DNA of 64,000 nt from Mesorhabditis belari. Lineage: Eukaryota; Nematoda; Chromadorea; Rhabditida; Rhabditidae. Below the pieces are notes generated by a model, which saw only the letters and a list, made by a program, of their open reading frames with translations, made no database searches and was not told where the DNA came from. Position 1 is the first letter of the stretch; each line of letters opens with the position of its first letter. Shown in pieces: positions 25,262 to 36,766 of this stretch. Where the stretch lies: assembly GCA_958450365.1 (NCBI GenBank), contig CAUEEP010000760.1, positions 2,923,462 to 2,987,461 on the forward strand. The letters run 5' to 3'. Both the position numbers and the translations under genes were made by a program.

Positions 25262-25345
25262 AGGGCATGGGGGTCGAACCCGTGAAGAGGACCCAAACCC
25301 TGTCCTCAATCCTTCACTCGGCCACGCAGACCGCATCGGGGCGAA
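25262..25345 (-). repeat. tRNA-like sequence (class II-like, degenerate)
   Basis: On the minus strand TGCGTGGCCGAGTGAAGGAT resembles the D-arm of Leu/Ser tRNAs, GAGGAC/GTCCTC forms an arm, and CGGGTTCGACCCCC is a good B box. The acceptor strands do not pair, so a functional tRNA is unlikely. It sits in the 3' region of the neighbouring myosin light chain gene. Confidence 0.45.
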
Positions 25346-25416
25346 GAAAGAAAGGCAATGAGAGATTGAAAAAATGAAAATAGGGAATTGAAAAAAGGGA
25401 TATCAACACAATCAGC

Positions 25417-26242
25417 TTAAGCCTTGGACAGCTCGTCTTGAGCTCCGGTGGTGATCAATCGAGCAAAAGCCTTGTAGTCGCACTGAAAAAGAAACATTAG
25501 ACTGTTCACTTGACTGCAGACTTATTGCCTACTTTCCCCCTCAATTTCCCCCTCACCTCTCCATTCTCAATTGGTGGCTTTCCCTTGTACATTGCTTGAA
25601 TCTCATCATCATCCAAAGGCTCTCCTCGCTTGTTTTGCAAGATCTTCAACAGCTCATCCTCTTTCAGTTTTCCGCAATCCTTCTTGTCGAACATCTGAAA
25701 GAGAGTAAGAGAGTCATTTCCTTGTTAGGGTTGCATTAGATTAGGATTTGTGATTGGATTGTATTGTATTGTATTGTATTGTATTCTATTGTACTTGTTA
25801 GGATTTGATACTTATTTGTTATGCTTACCTGGAATGCTCCAATAATAGTGGCCTCTGGATCAGTTCCAGTAAGTCTTTCACCGAAAAGTGTGAGGAAAGT
25901 GGTGAAGTTGAGGGGTCCAGGGGCTTCCTTCAACATCGCATCCAATTGTGAATCGGGGGCAACTTGTCCCAAAGAGGCATACAAATCCTTGAGATCGCTC
26001 TGAAAGAAACGATTGAATAAACAACGATTGTCATTTCATGAATGTCCTTTCATGATTACCATTCCATAATGTCTCTGTCTTGTTCTCAAGAAAAATACCT
26101 TGTCAATGATGCCATCTTTGTTCTGATCCATGATACCGAAAGCCTCTTTGAACTCTTGAATGGTCTTCTGATCAAAGCTGGCTCCCTGAGATCCCGATCT
26201 CGCCTTCTTCGAGGACTTCTTCTTTGCCTTCTTCTCAGCCAT
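25417..26242 (-). CDS. mlc-1/2: Muscle myosin regulatory light chain, left divergent copy
   Basis: Exons 26242-26099, 25999-25829, 25694-25557 and 25482-25417 encode 172 aa. A basic Ser-rich N-terminus ([12 protein letters not shown]) precedes [17 protein letters not shown] and a canonical EF-hand loop [12 protein letters not shown] at residues 39-50, the single divalent-cation site of regulatory light chains. Degenerate EF hands follow ([16 protein letters not shown] and PIENGECDYKAF). The protein binds the neck of myosin II heavy chain and tunes contraction in muscle. It is arranged head to head with an identical-product copy at 27230, as for mlc-1 and mlc-2 of Caenorhabditis; which is which cannot be told. 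A minus-strand AATAAA lies at 25090-25095. Confidence 0.95.
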
Positions 26243-27229
26243 TTCTATGCGCTGCTGGCAGTTAAAATTACCTGAGATCAAAAATAAGCTTTGACAGGAA
26301 AATTTGACTGGAAAGACATGAAAGACATGAAAGAAAATGAAAGAAAATGAAAGAAAATGAAAGAAAATGAAAGAAAATGAAAGAAAGTTTGGTAAGACAG
26401 GAAGATAAAAAGCTTTGAGTAAAAAGTGGGATTTCCCTAATGTTTACAGAGATGTGGGAGTCATGAAAAAGAAGAGAAAAAGCGAAAAAGCAAAGCACTT
26501 GAAGAATGTCGGCGTGAAAGTCAACGAAAGGCATTTATGAATGAAATTAAGGATTAAAAGTTCCTTGTAAAAGGTAAGATTTGGAAGATAACTGAACTCG
26601 CCTCAATAGTCTAGGAAAACAGCTTCAGGAAACCGCTTAAACCTTAGCAAATGGCAGTAAAGAGAAGTTTAGATCAATCTTCTAGTCTTCCAATCTTCTT
26701 CTACCAAAACGGAAAGAGAAAGAAGAAGAGAAAGAAGACGAGAAATTTGAAGTCAATGTTGAAGCTGATACAGAAAGCTGAATCGATAATGAAATGCAAA
26801 AATCAACTCGAATTCGAGTCGATAAGTGCCGTTAAGATCGGAGGGAAAGTTTGAGTGGAGACTGTGGGTCGGATCTTTCTGTTTGAGTGTTGAGGGGAGG
26901 GTTGGATGCAGGAGAGAAAGGGCAAAGAGGAATGACGGGGAGCGATGGGAAGGGCGCCGCCCCCGAGCAGCCGCCCTACCGTTGGGGCTGTCTCCTCGGT
27001 GTAAAGTTGTTGAGAATTCCCGGAGCAGAGATACCCCAAGAGATCGGGAAATGGAGAGAAGACGATATTCAAGGAAAGAGAAAAAGAAGGGAAAGTCAGG
27101 GCCATAGCAGATCGGGCATAGGCTTTCCCCTCACTCATCCCCCCTTTCCACCTCAAACACTCCCTCCAACCGACACTTCTCTCATTTTTCCGCCACCCCG
27201 GCTCATCCCTTGTCGATCGACTCCTGAAA
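26243..27229. promoter_or_regulatory. Bidirectional promoter region of the divergent myosin light chain genes
   Basis: The 987 bases separating the two start codons must hold the 5' control region of both genes. Visible features are an (ATGAAAGAAA)n-type tandem run at 26318-26390 and a G/C-rich island at 26830-27200. On the left gene, CTCAG at about 34 bases before the ATG may be the leader or 5' UTR acceptor. Individual factor sites were not assigned. Confidence 0.55.
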
Positions 27230-28448
27230 ATGGTAAGTTCTTGATGACCTTTTATGGAAATTGACTTGTGATTGACTAAGTTACTCGATTGTTGATTGGT
27301 AAAGATGTAGAGCGATAGAAAGACTTTGAATAGGTCAGCTTATCGACTAAGAGTTTTAGGAAACCGTATCAAACCGTATCGAACCGTATCGTCTTATCAA
27401 ATTATTGTATTTCCCTAATAGTAGTGCAAGCTTTGCCTAAACTGTTCGAAATCTCGAAAACCGCTTATCAGTGATCTCGCTGACGATGAGATCTTGTTGG
27501 GAGATTAGAGTGTTGAGCTTATGTGAGAACTTGGAAACCGTAAAATAGTCATCAACTCAGCTCGGCGGGGTGCGCTACTATTAGGAAATACGGTAACTAA
27601 TTTCTAGGCTGAGAAGAAGGCAAAGAAGAAGTCCTCGAAGAAGGCGAGATCGGGATCTCAGGGAGCCAGCTTTGATCAGAAGACCATTCAAGAGTTCAAA
27701 GAGGCTTTCGGTATCATGGATCAGAACAAAGATGGCATCATTGACAAGGTATTTATCTTGAGAACAAGAGACATTATGGAATGACAATCATGAAATAACA
27801 TTCATGAAAGGACATTCATTAAATGACAATCATGAAATGACAATCATTAAATGACAACCGTTGTTTATTCAATCGTTTCTTTCAGAGCGATCTCAAGGAT
27901 TTGTATGCCTCTTTGGGACAAGTTGCCCCCGATTCACAATTGGATGCGATGTTGAAGGAAGCCCCTGGACCCCTCAACTTCACCACTTTCCTCACACTTT
28001 TCGGTGAAAGACTCACTGGAACTGATCCAGAGGCCACTATTATTGGAGCATTCCAGGTAAGCATAACAAATAAGTATCAAATCCTAACAAGTGCAATACA
28101 ATACAATACAATGCAATCACAAATCCTAATCTAATGCAACCCTAACAAGGAAATGACTCTCTTACTCTCTTTCAGATGTTCGACAAGAAGGATTGCGGAA
28201 AACTGAAAGAGGATGAGCTGTTGAAGATCTTGCAAAACAAGCGAGGAGAGCCTTTGGATGATGATGAGATTCAAGCGATGTACAAGGGAAAGCCACCAAT
28301 TGAGAATGGAGAGGTGAGGGGGAAATTGAGGGGTAGGCAATATGTCTGCAGTCAAGTGAACAGTCTAATGATTTTTTTCCAGTGCGACTACAAGGCTTTC
28401 GCTCGATTGATCACCACCGGAGCTCAAGACGAGCTGTCCAAAGCCTGA
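27230..28448 (+). CDS. mlc-1/2: Muscle myosin regulatory light chain, right divergent copy
   Basis: Exons 27230-27232 (ATG alone), 27608-27748, 27886-28056, 28176-28313 and 28383-28448 encode 172 aa, identical by eye to the left copy, including the EF-hand loop [12 protein letters not shown]. Unlike the left copy, the start codon is separated from the second codon by an intron of 375 bases (donor ATG|GTAAGT, acceptor TTTCTAG|GCT), most of whose 3' half is a MITE. The introns between exons 3, 4 and 5 are also nearly identical to the left copy, pointing to recent homogenisation. Function and partners are as for the left copy. Confidence 0.93.
27402..27596. mobile_element. MITE family C, copy 1 (myosin light chain intron 1)
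   Basis: Ends ...TATTTCCCTAATAGTAGTGC and GCGCTACTATTAGGAAATACGG, with the interior GCTGACGATGAGATCTTG shared with copies at 32466 and 43161. It occupies almost the whole intron that separates ATG from the rest of the gene. Confidence 0.8.
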
Positions 28449-29189
28449 ACGTCTACAGCGCATCGGCAGTTGCATACATTGTGGGAGCGTCGTCATCACC
28501 ATCACCACAATTTCTCCAAAAAGATGGCTTCCGAGTGCGCCTATTGTGATCGTTCCCGTAGTGCCCTTTCCTCCTCATCTTTTCCATTTCTTCATCTTTT
28601 AAATTCTTTTCTTTTTCTCATCAATCCCTCGATGAGGGCGCCCGGGCGGTCGGATCGTGCGTGCTCCAGCCATTCCGCGCCCCCCTCCCACCCATTTTCT
28701 ATTGAAAGGTCAAAAATTTGTGCCCAAGCATAGGTAGTGTGCAGCGTAAGATGAAATTTGATCAATGTTTATGTAGAAATCGAAACATTAGTTCAACTTC
28801 ATCTTTGAGAAATAACAAAATGAAATTCCCGTTCCACGATCCGGCTGCCGTGCGCCCAACGTTCTTTGTTCTCTTTTTTGTAAAATTTTTTACCGTTTAG
28901 CTGAAAATTTCTAGTCTTAGCTATTCAAATTCTTAGCTTCTTTAGCTTCTTTTAGCTTCTTTATAGCCTTTCCGGATTGTTCGAATCGTTAGATTCTGTT
29001 CTTTTCTCTTCAAAAAAAAGATTAGATTCTAAATGCTGCCCCCATCTATTCTTTGGTGTACATTGTCAAATTTACGTGGTTTTATCTCACATTTTTTTTC
29101 TCGTGTCGATACGAATAAATTACCTACGCTTTGGCGAAACAAAAATACGTTCAAGAAAATAAAAACTGGTACACAAAAACTTGAGGAAA

Positions 29190-29645
29190 AAGCAAAAGAA
29201 TTGACGGCGAGAGGAGTCGAAGCTCTGCAACCTCTTTTTCCATTCGTTTGAGAGACGCGCGCAGTCAACCACTTGGTCATGCTCTGGTAGATGGAACAGT
29301 GCGAGCTCTGGTAGATGCGAGCTCGCTGGTCCCGTCTCTGATGGAGCTCTGGTAGATGCGAGCCCGCAGGACCCGTCATTCATCTAGCAGATGGCGCAGT
29401 AAATAGTAAAAAGCTAAAAAAGTAAGTAAAAGCTTGCTTATCCCTTGCCCAGATGACCCGGGTTCGACTCCCGCCTGCGTCGGCACTTCTGTTTTTTTCA
29501 AATTTAAAAACACGTTGCACAACTACATGAAATTCCAAGCCAAACTAACTATAAGTTATTTGAAACGGCGCACTGAGCGCGGAGGAGTGCGCGGAGGAGG
29601 AGGAGTGCGCACAGACAGACATCTTAGTCCCTTTATATAGTAGAT
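29190..29645. repeat. Composite tRNA-derived SINE-like repeat, copy 1
   Basis: It matches 37860-38215 over its length: GACGGCGAGAGGAGTCGAAG (inverted tRNA-like 3' end), CCACTTGGTCATGCTC (inverted D-arm), AGCAGATGGCGCAGT, then forward CCGGGTTCGACTCCCGCC (B box) and a shared tail ACTACATGAAATTCCAAGCC...TTTGAAACGGC. Two tRNA-like modules in opposite orientation are joined. Confidence 0.65.
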
Positions 29646-29737
29646 ATAGCAAAGCTCGGTAATAGCAAAGCAAAGTTCGGTAATAGCAAAGCAAAGCCAG
29701 CTATCGTTGTATCATTAAACTTTGTGAGCTTTTCAAG

Positions 29738-29850
29738 TGCCTCTTGACTGACTGGCTAATAGCCTTGTATCCTAGTCGGGAGTCAAGGCCAGGCCAAGGG
29801 GGTTCAATCCCGTTAGATTATCGGTTTATCGGTTTTTCCCGGATTTGTTT
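29738..29850 (+). repeat. tRNA-derived SINE-like unit
   Basis: TGACTGGCTAATAGCCTTGT resembles the A-box half and GGGGGTTCAATCCCG the B-box half. The layout is shared with 17795 and 54540. Confidence 0.5.
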
Positions 29851-31486
29851 CTTCCTTAGATTTAAGGTTTAGGAGCTGTACTTGTATATTGTTTACACCA
29901 CATTATTCGTATGAATAAATGTGCTTTTTAACACTTTGCTTCTACACTATGACAAAAATTCAGGTGTTGAGACAGAGAACTTACCAAATTACAAAAATCT
30001 TTATATGACAATCAGCTTTTGTATAGATTACGAATGAAACATTAGCAGAAAGGAGAAATTTGCGGTTTAGGTTGGTGCAAAGAGTGATTTCGCTCTCTAG
30101 GTTCTCTAGGTCTTTAGGTTGGTGCAGAGAAGCCTCTTCAGCTACCGTGTTTCCCCGTTTGAAGACTGTAGCTCAAACGTTATGATCTTTATGATTGTTA
30201 TGATTGTTATGATCGTTATTTCAAACGTTATGATCATTAAACTGAAAAAGAAACGTGTAACGAAGTAAAACTCTCATCAGGTTTGAAGCATTTGAAAATT
30301 CAACCTAGAACTGAGCTTTTTAATTTCGCGACTTTCCTGCATCCTTTTGTCTACAATTTTGAATTGATATCAAAAAGGATATCAAAAAGGTTTTTTACAG
30401 AGTTCCCTGTTACATTTTTCACATTCACGTTCAGGCGTGATTCCCTGTGTAACAGACCGAGGAGATCCCCAAGAAAACTATGGATTGGATCAGAAAAGAG
30501 TTGAGAAGAAAAAAGAGAGAGAAGAAGAAAGAGAGAAGGAAGAGAGAGAAGAAAGAGAGAGAAGAAAGAGAGAGAAGCAAAAAGAAAGAAAAGAGAGAAA
30601 AGAGACCCGGTCATGCTCCCTATCCAAAGTGATAGCCCTATGGAGAGATCACGGAAATCTCTCTTTTCAACCAAAGAAAAAACAACGGTGATGGAAAGGT
30701 TTTGCTTCTTTTGGTCCAAAGGGAAAAGCTGTATTTACAAAGCGCCTGCCTGGGTCGACGACGGAAAAGATTGAGGGCGGATTTGAGAAAAGAATAGGAA
30801 GGAAGGGAAAGAGAAACGGATGAGAGCCTCTCATGCCATCTTTCCCCCAAAGCTTGGCCCTGGATTTTAAGCGAAAATCCCAATTCTTTCACTCTTTTTC
30901 TTTGCTAGAGAATCCCCAACTCTCTCAATCTTTCTTTGCTTTCATTAGCTTTCTCTTTGCTTGCATTCTTGCATCTCTAAAGCCTGGAAAACTTCTCCTG
31001 ATCTCTCTCATCAACTCTACACCAATTTTTCTCTTCTCTTCTCTTTTCCCTTCTTCTTAGACCTTTGCCAACACCCAACAACTCTTTATTTCCACTTCTG
31101 CAATCTTTAATTTCTCTATTCCTTTTCAATCTCTTCTCCTAGCAAACTCTCGAATATCTCCTATCCAAAAAAAACCTCAAATAACCACGGACACCTACAA
31201 AAATCGGGACTAAAGAGAAGAGAAAATAAATTTGAGAAAACTGTAAAGAGTGGAAAGTACGGCGAGAAGTTGAAGAGAGATTAAAGAGAAAGATTAAAGA
31301 GAAAGAATAGCGGGGGCACAATCATCAGAATGGGGGAGGGGTCAGGTTGAGCAGAGCTCTTCAAGAAGTCCCCTCCATCTCGTTTCCCTTCTCCTTTTCC
31401 CCTTCACAGTCATCCAGAACTCTCAACCTGCAGCCATCGCCATTCTAAACCAATTCTTTTCAAAGATTTTTTCAGTTTTCAATGTT

Positions 31487-31733
31487 ATCGATTTTCTAGA
31501 ACTTCTAGAACTAGATCTTCTAGAACTAGATCTTCTAGAACTAGATCTTCTAGAACTAGAGCTCTTAGAACTAGATCTTCTAGAACTAGATCTTCTAGAA
31601 CTAGATCTTCTAGAACTAGAGCTTCTAGAATTAGAGCTTCTAGAACTAGATCTTCTAGAACCAGATCTTCTAGAATTAGATCTTCTAGAACTAGATCTTC
31701 TAGAACTAGATCTTCTAGAACTAGAACTTCTAG
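31487..31733 (+). repeat. (TTCTAGAACTAGATC)n minisatellite
   Basis: About 16 copies of a 15-base unit containing the palindrome TCTAGA. An open frame through it on the minus strand (VLEDL repeats) is a by-product. Confidence 0.92.
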
Positions 31734-32465
31734 AAGATTATTTAAAGTAAGAATATTATAAAGCTGTAGCAATACTAAGCTTTTGATAGTTTTTTAGCTC
31801 TCAAAGGCAACAATTTCAATAGAGAATTGAAATTGGAGAGATGAAAAAGCAAAAAGATCCCAAATTTTCCATTTTATACACTAAAATATAGTTTTTTTTT
31901 TGAATCTATTGACTAAAACAGACTTTTTCAATTCTCTTTCAATCAGCTTTAACTCCATTTGTTTCTATCTTCTTTATCTTTTTGATTCGATTCGTTTTTA
32001 AAACACTGAAAACTTTGATTCCATGAAAACCCATTTTTCTGATCAAAATCTTTCTTTTTTTGCTTACTTGAGCACAAAAATTAGTGATCGAATTGTTCTT
32101 TTCATTTCTTTCAATGACTTTTCTCTTTTCTTTTCTCTCTTACATTTCTGGTGTACACTGTGGACTCTCCTAGAGACTCCTAGAGATTCCTAGAGAGAAA
32201 AAAAGGATTGAAGGAGAAGCACAGCTGCTCTCAATCCCCTTTTCCTCTTTTCTTAAATCAAAAACTCTGGGAAAAGTAACGATCCAATAATGCTTGAGAT
32301 CAAAAGGGACTAGGAAAAGATTCAGGAACAAGAATTTAATAAATAAGAGAATAAAAGATAAGATTCAAATGAAGCTATGTTTTTAAAACAATTTGGAACT
32401 TAAAATTACTATATTGGTATTTCGAGTAATTGTAATTGTTAATTGTAATTGTTAAATGTAATTGT

Positions 32466-32687
32466 TACCGTATTTTCTCTAATACTAGTGCACCCAGAGC
32501 GTCGTCTAAATTCCTCGAAATCTCGAGAACCGCTTATCAGAACCTATCGATGTGGGATCGGAAAATGTAGCTGACGATGAGATCTTGTGGGGGATTTGAG
32601 TGTTGAGCTTCTGCAAAAGCTTGGAAGCCGTAAAGTAGTCACAAACTCGGCTCGCTAGGGTGCACTACTATTAGAGAAAATACGGTA
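32466..32687. mobile_element. MITE family C, copy 2
   Basis: Ends TACCGTATTTTCTCTAATAC and TACTATTAGAGAAAATACGG then TA. It lies 68 bases upstream of the third myosin light chain start codon. Confidence 0.85.
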
Positions 32688-32754
32688 ATTGTAATTGTTA
32701 ATTGCAATTGCAACTTTCAGGCAATTTTCCCATTTCCTCTATTCTTGAGAGAAA

Positions 32755-35098
32755 ATGTCAAAAGCCGCGAAGAAGAAGTCGACAAAATCAAAATCGAAAT
32801 CTGCCTCCACCCAGCAGACTTTCGATCAAAGAACTATTCAAGAGTTCAAAGAATCTTTTGGCATTATGGATGGAAACAAAGATGGAGTCATTGATAGAGT
32901 GAGTTCGGGCACTTCACGGTTTTACGTTCGGTACGATCGGTTTTACGAGTGTAGACAAACATCGCGACAAAACAAATCGACAAATTTAACTAATATTTTT
33001 AAGTTTAACGAGCTAAACGATCTAAACAAGTAATCTAAACACCAAAAACATCTAAAAAAAGTCAAACAATCTAATCTGAGGTTGATAAGTAAAAGGCCAC
33101 AAGGTTTACAAGGCCACAAGGTTTACAAGGCTACAAGGTTTACAAGGCTACAAGGTTTACAAGGCTACAAGGTTTACAAGGCTACAAGGTTTACAAGGCT
33201 ACAAGGTTTACAAGGCTACAAGGTTTACAAGGCTACAATGTCTTAGGCTTACAATATCTAAGGTTTACAATCTCACAATACTTACAATCTCACAATCAAT
33301 CCAAAACTCTTTCTAGAACGATCTCATGGACTTGTATGCCACATTGGGCCAAATTGCTCCAGCTGAAAAGATTGATGGCATGCTAAAAGAGGTATTTGAT
33401 ATAGCTCTTTAATCAAGAAAGCTCTTGAATCAAAGTTTAGATTCAAAGCTTAGATTCAAAACTTAGATTCGAAACTTTGAATCAAAATCAAAACTAAAAC
33501 CGTTTAGGCTGCTGGTCCATTGAATTTCACGACATTCTTGTCGATGTTTGGAGAGAAAATGCATGGAAGTGACTCGTATGATGCGCTCGTTGAGGCATTC
33601 AAAATGTTTGACCCAAAGGGAACTGGAAAGATGAAGTGAGAAACGTTTAAAGAAGAATTACTCTAACTCTTTTCAGCTGTTTCTTTTTACTGTAGAATTA
33701 CTGTAACTTTACTGTAACTTTACTGTAATTACTGTAACTTTTCCAGCTCTTTGAATAGTAAAAGGTTTTTTTAGAAAAAATCGCAATCTCTTTCATCAAA
33801 TGAGATTGAGTAAACAGTTTTTTAAGAGTTTTTGGGAGATGAAGAGCTCCAAAGAACAGTTTTGTCAAGAAGTTGAGAGCTATTAAGCTATTGATTACCA
33901 GCGGTAAACGTTAGTTAGCGTTTTCCACGCAACCTAAGCCCCGCCTCTTTTTGCCAATGACTGCGTACCGACAGACGGACGGACAGACCGGACAGACGTC
34001 TCTTCTGCTTTACATATAGTAGATTAGTTATTGATTATTAGTTATTAAGTTATTGATTATTACCGTAAATACTGTAATAGTACCCCCACTCCCACAACGA
34101 CGGTGCGGAGTGTTGCGTAGTCTAGCTTTGAATGAGTTTTTCTCGACACTGGTTTATCCTACAATGCGCGCTAAGGTATCAAAAAATAGCTGAAATTCAG
34201 GGCTATTTTTTGATACCGAAGACGCATTTTTTGAAAGTACGGGTGCTTTGAAAAAAATGAAATAATGAAATACTTGCGACTACGCGACTGTACCAGGGGG
34301 GTGGGGTACTATTACAGTATTTACGGTAGGTATTGATTATTAGCTATTGATTATTAGTTATTGATTATTAGTTATTGAATTTATTCAGACCAGACCGGAT
34401 CTATTTAGATCAGATGGAATTTATTCAGATTAAATCAGATGATTATTGGGTATTGATTATAGTTATTAATTATTAGTTTAAGTGTTTAAGTTTAAGGCAT
34501 TGATTTAAAGCCATTGATTTAAATGAACCCCGAAACGTCAAAAAGCCAAAATGAAAGCCAAAATGAAAGCCAAAACGATTCCAGGGAGCAAGACTTGGCT
34601 GGACTTCTACAAAACAAGCGAGGAGAGCCATTGAATGATGATGAATATCAAGCAATGCTCAAGGGAAAGCCGCCAATTGAGAAGGGAGAGGTGAGTGAAA
34701 GGAATTGATAGGATAAAGAGCTATTGTAACCCTGACAAAACCATTGTAACCCTGACAAATCCTGAGCAAGCTTTCCTATAAATTTCGAGAAGATTTTGGT
34801 ATTGGAAGCTTTGATAAGATCTACTTTTATCCCCTCCATTCATCGAATCAACTTCTGTAGACTGATTTGGAAGATCTAATTTGGGATCAATGAGCAATGA
34901 GATTCTATCAATGAGCTACACGCTTCAAATAGAGTCTATTATTCTCATGAAATTAGAAAACTAGAAAAGCTAGGAACTAGAAAAACTAGAAACTAGAAAA
35001 TCTAGAAACTAGAAAAGCTTTCATTACTAGAAATCGAATTCCAGGTCGACTACGTGGCTTTTGCTCGTATGCTCACTTCTGGTGGACAAGAGGAATAA
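32755..35098 (+). CDS. Third, diverged myosin regulatory light chain gene
   Basis: Exons 32755-32898, 33317-33391, 33508-33635, 34585-34690 and 35045-35098 encode 168 aa. The order of blocks is that of the divergent pair: a Lys/Ser N-terminus, FDQRTIQEFKESFGIMD, EF-hand loop [65 protein letters not shown] and a final ARMLTSGGQEE. One exon of the pair is split here by an intron after MLKE. The calcium/magnesium loop residues are kept, so the protein is probably functional, perhaps in another muscle type. CTTTCAG 36 bases before the ATG is a candidate leader acceptor, and AATAAA lies at 35199-35204. Its introns carry a minisatellite and a MITE. Confidence 0.9.
33092..33240 (+). repeat. (GCTACAAGGTTTACAAG)n minisatellite
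   Basis: About nine copies of a 17-base unit in intron 1 of the third myosin light chain gene. Confidence 0.92.
34061..34328. mobile_element. MITE family D, copy 1
   Basis: Ends TACCGTAAATACTGTAATAG and CTATTACAGTATTTACGGTA. The interior holds AAAAAATAGC/GCTATTTTTT as an inner palindrome. It lies in intron 3 of the third myosin light chain gene. Other copies are at 39133, 59251 and 59566. Confidence 0.9.
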
Positions 35099-35400
35099 GA
35101 TGTTCTTTATCAATCAAAAAAAACGTTTCACTTATCAAATTCACTTTCATTTTTCATTCACTTCTATTTGTTCAGGGAACTCTGAAAGCATTTTTGTGAA
35201 TAAAATTCTTGGTGGAAATCTTTTTATCGAAAATGCACAGGGAAAAGAGATGAAAAGGAATATCACAATTGGAAAAAAACAGCAAAAACATTGCTAACAT
35301 TGATAGAGAATGATAGAAAGGGTAGATAAATGGGTATAAATCTCAGAAGAATCTGAAGAATGTTTGAATGTTTGACAATTTGAATGTTTGACAAATGACA

Positions 35401-35677
35401 TACCGTATTTCTTCGAATAGAAGACCGGGTAAAGAGTATCATCGCGTACTCCTGCGTAGCAGCCCTTTAAAATTTCTTTTCTGCATAAAAGCTTTCAATG
35501 AAGTGCTATAGGGCTGGAAAATGACTCAAAAATACCACATGAGCTAACAGATTTTTGAGCCATTTTCCAGCTCTATAGCACTTCATTGAAAGCTTTTATG
35601 CAGAAAAGAAGGGCTGCTACGCAGGAGCACGCGATGATACTCTTTACTCTTGGTCTTCTATTCGAAGAAATATGGTA
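35401..35677. mobile_element. MITE family E (palindromic)
   Basis: Ends TACCGTATTTCTTCGAATAG and CTATTCGAAGAAATATGGTA. The arms (CTGCGTAGCAGCCC, CTGCATAAAAGCTTTCAATG) are mirrored around 35540. It is a single copy here, downstream of the third myosin light chain gene. 35099-36766 otherwise shows no gene. Confidence 0.88.
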
Positions 35678-35881
35678 TGAAATGAATGAACAAGCAAAGA
35701 ATGATATGAATTGTTTGTTGAAAGAAAGCATAACAAAATCAACCTTTGAACACACAATATTTGATGCACTAAATCTTTTAGATTTAGAAAAGAGATTGCC
35801 AAAAATTCTGTGTTTGTGAGAGGACAAAGTACGCTTTTTTTAAAGGAAAGTAGTTTTATAGTAAAGTAAAGTTATCAAGGA

Positions 35882-36425
35882 TTGGGTTGGTGAATTGAAA
35901 ACTGCGGGCTATTGTCGTCTGTGACAGTTTGAGCACTTTCTTCAAAAGAAACCCATTTTGGTGTCAATGGAAAAGTTGTAGAGAATCAAAAATCAAGCTT
36001 ATATCCAAATTTTCAGAACGATTGAAAAACTGGTTTTCTGGAAATGAAAAACTGGAAATGCCAAATTTACGAATTTTTACAAAACTTGCATTTTAAGCGA
36101 AACTACTAAGTGTATCTTTTTGGAAATTTGGCTACAAGGCTAATTTTTGATTCTCTACAACTTTTCCATTGACACCAAAATGGGTTTCTTTTGAAGAAAG
36201 TGCTCAAACTGGGCTGACAGCTGGCATATCCGGCCCTCCATTTTTGAGTCTCACACTTGTCTCACACGCAAACCAAAATCCTACTACGAAAGAGGAATCC
36301 GCAAATTGCCTATAAAATGGGCAGAAGTCGTCAATAATAATGGAAACTATTTGGAATGTATTCATGGCTTTATGTTGAATAAATTTTAGTTCAAAGTCCC
36401 GCAGTTTCCAATTCACCAACCCAAT
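35882..36425. mobile_element. MITE family A, copy 2
   Basis: Ends TTGGGTTGGTGAATTGAAAA and TTCACCAACCCAA. It is closely similar to copy 1 at 20417 along its length. Confidence 0.88.
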
Positions 36426-36766
36426 AATTCTACCATGCTTACTTGGAAAAATAGCTGTCTTTTTGTAAAGAGTTTCGTTTTGTAAAGAGTTCATAAATAA
36501 ATAGCACAGAGTGAGTTTTGTATAGAAAAAAAGAATCACAGTTGCGGGGGAAATGGCTGCTAGTTTAATAATGATAGCTTCTGGAATGGCACTAATATAC
36601 AGAAATTCGGGAAAGTATTGTATTGTTGAACAGAAAGTATTGTTTTTCTGTGGCTCTAATAGATCAAATCGAATAAACTTTGGGAAATATAGAAATCATA
36701 TAGAAATTTGATCATTTTCGATCCACGCGGAGTCACGCGAATCTCTGTTGGTAGCTTCGAAGCACT

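Larger units (their letters stand above)
28449..32700. other. Intergenic DNA between myosin light chain copies 2 and 3
   Basis: No gene was supported in this 4.2 kb. It holds the 3' UTR of copy 2 (an AATAAA is at 29114-29119), tRNA-like repeats (29190-29640 and 29738-29850), GA-rich tracts (30490-30605), G/C islands (30700-30860, 31320-31420), a TTCTAGAACTAGATC minisatellite and MITE C copy 2. The pyrimidine-rich open frames here lack splice support and protein-like composition. Confidence 0.6.

Noticed and set aside
25262..25345. Functional tRNA gene
   Set aside because: The D-arm and B box look good, but the acceptor strands do not pair and the anticodon arm is atypical; kept as a tRNA-like repeat.
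30351..30892. Minus-strand Leu/Ser/Phe frames between myosin light chain copies
   Set aside because: GA-rich repeat and a G/C island; no in-frame splice structure or recognised domain.
31487..31733. Leu/Glu repeat protein (VLEDL) on the minus strand
   Set aside because: Product of a 15-base minisatellite without start or splice context.
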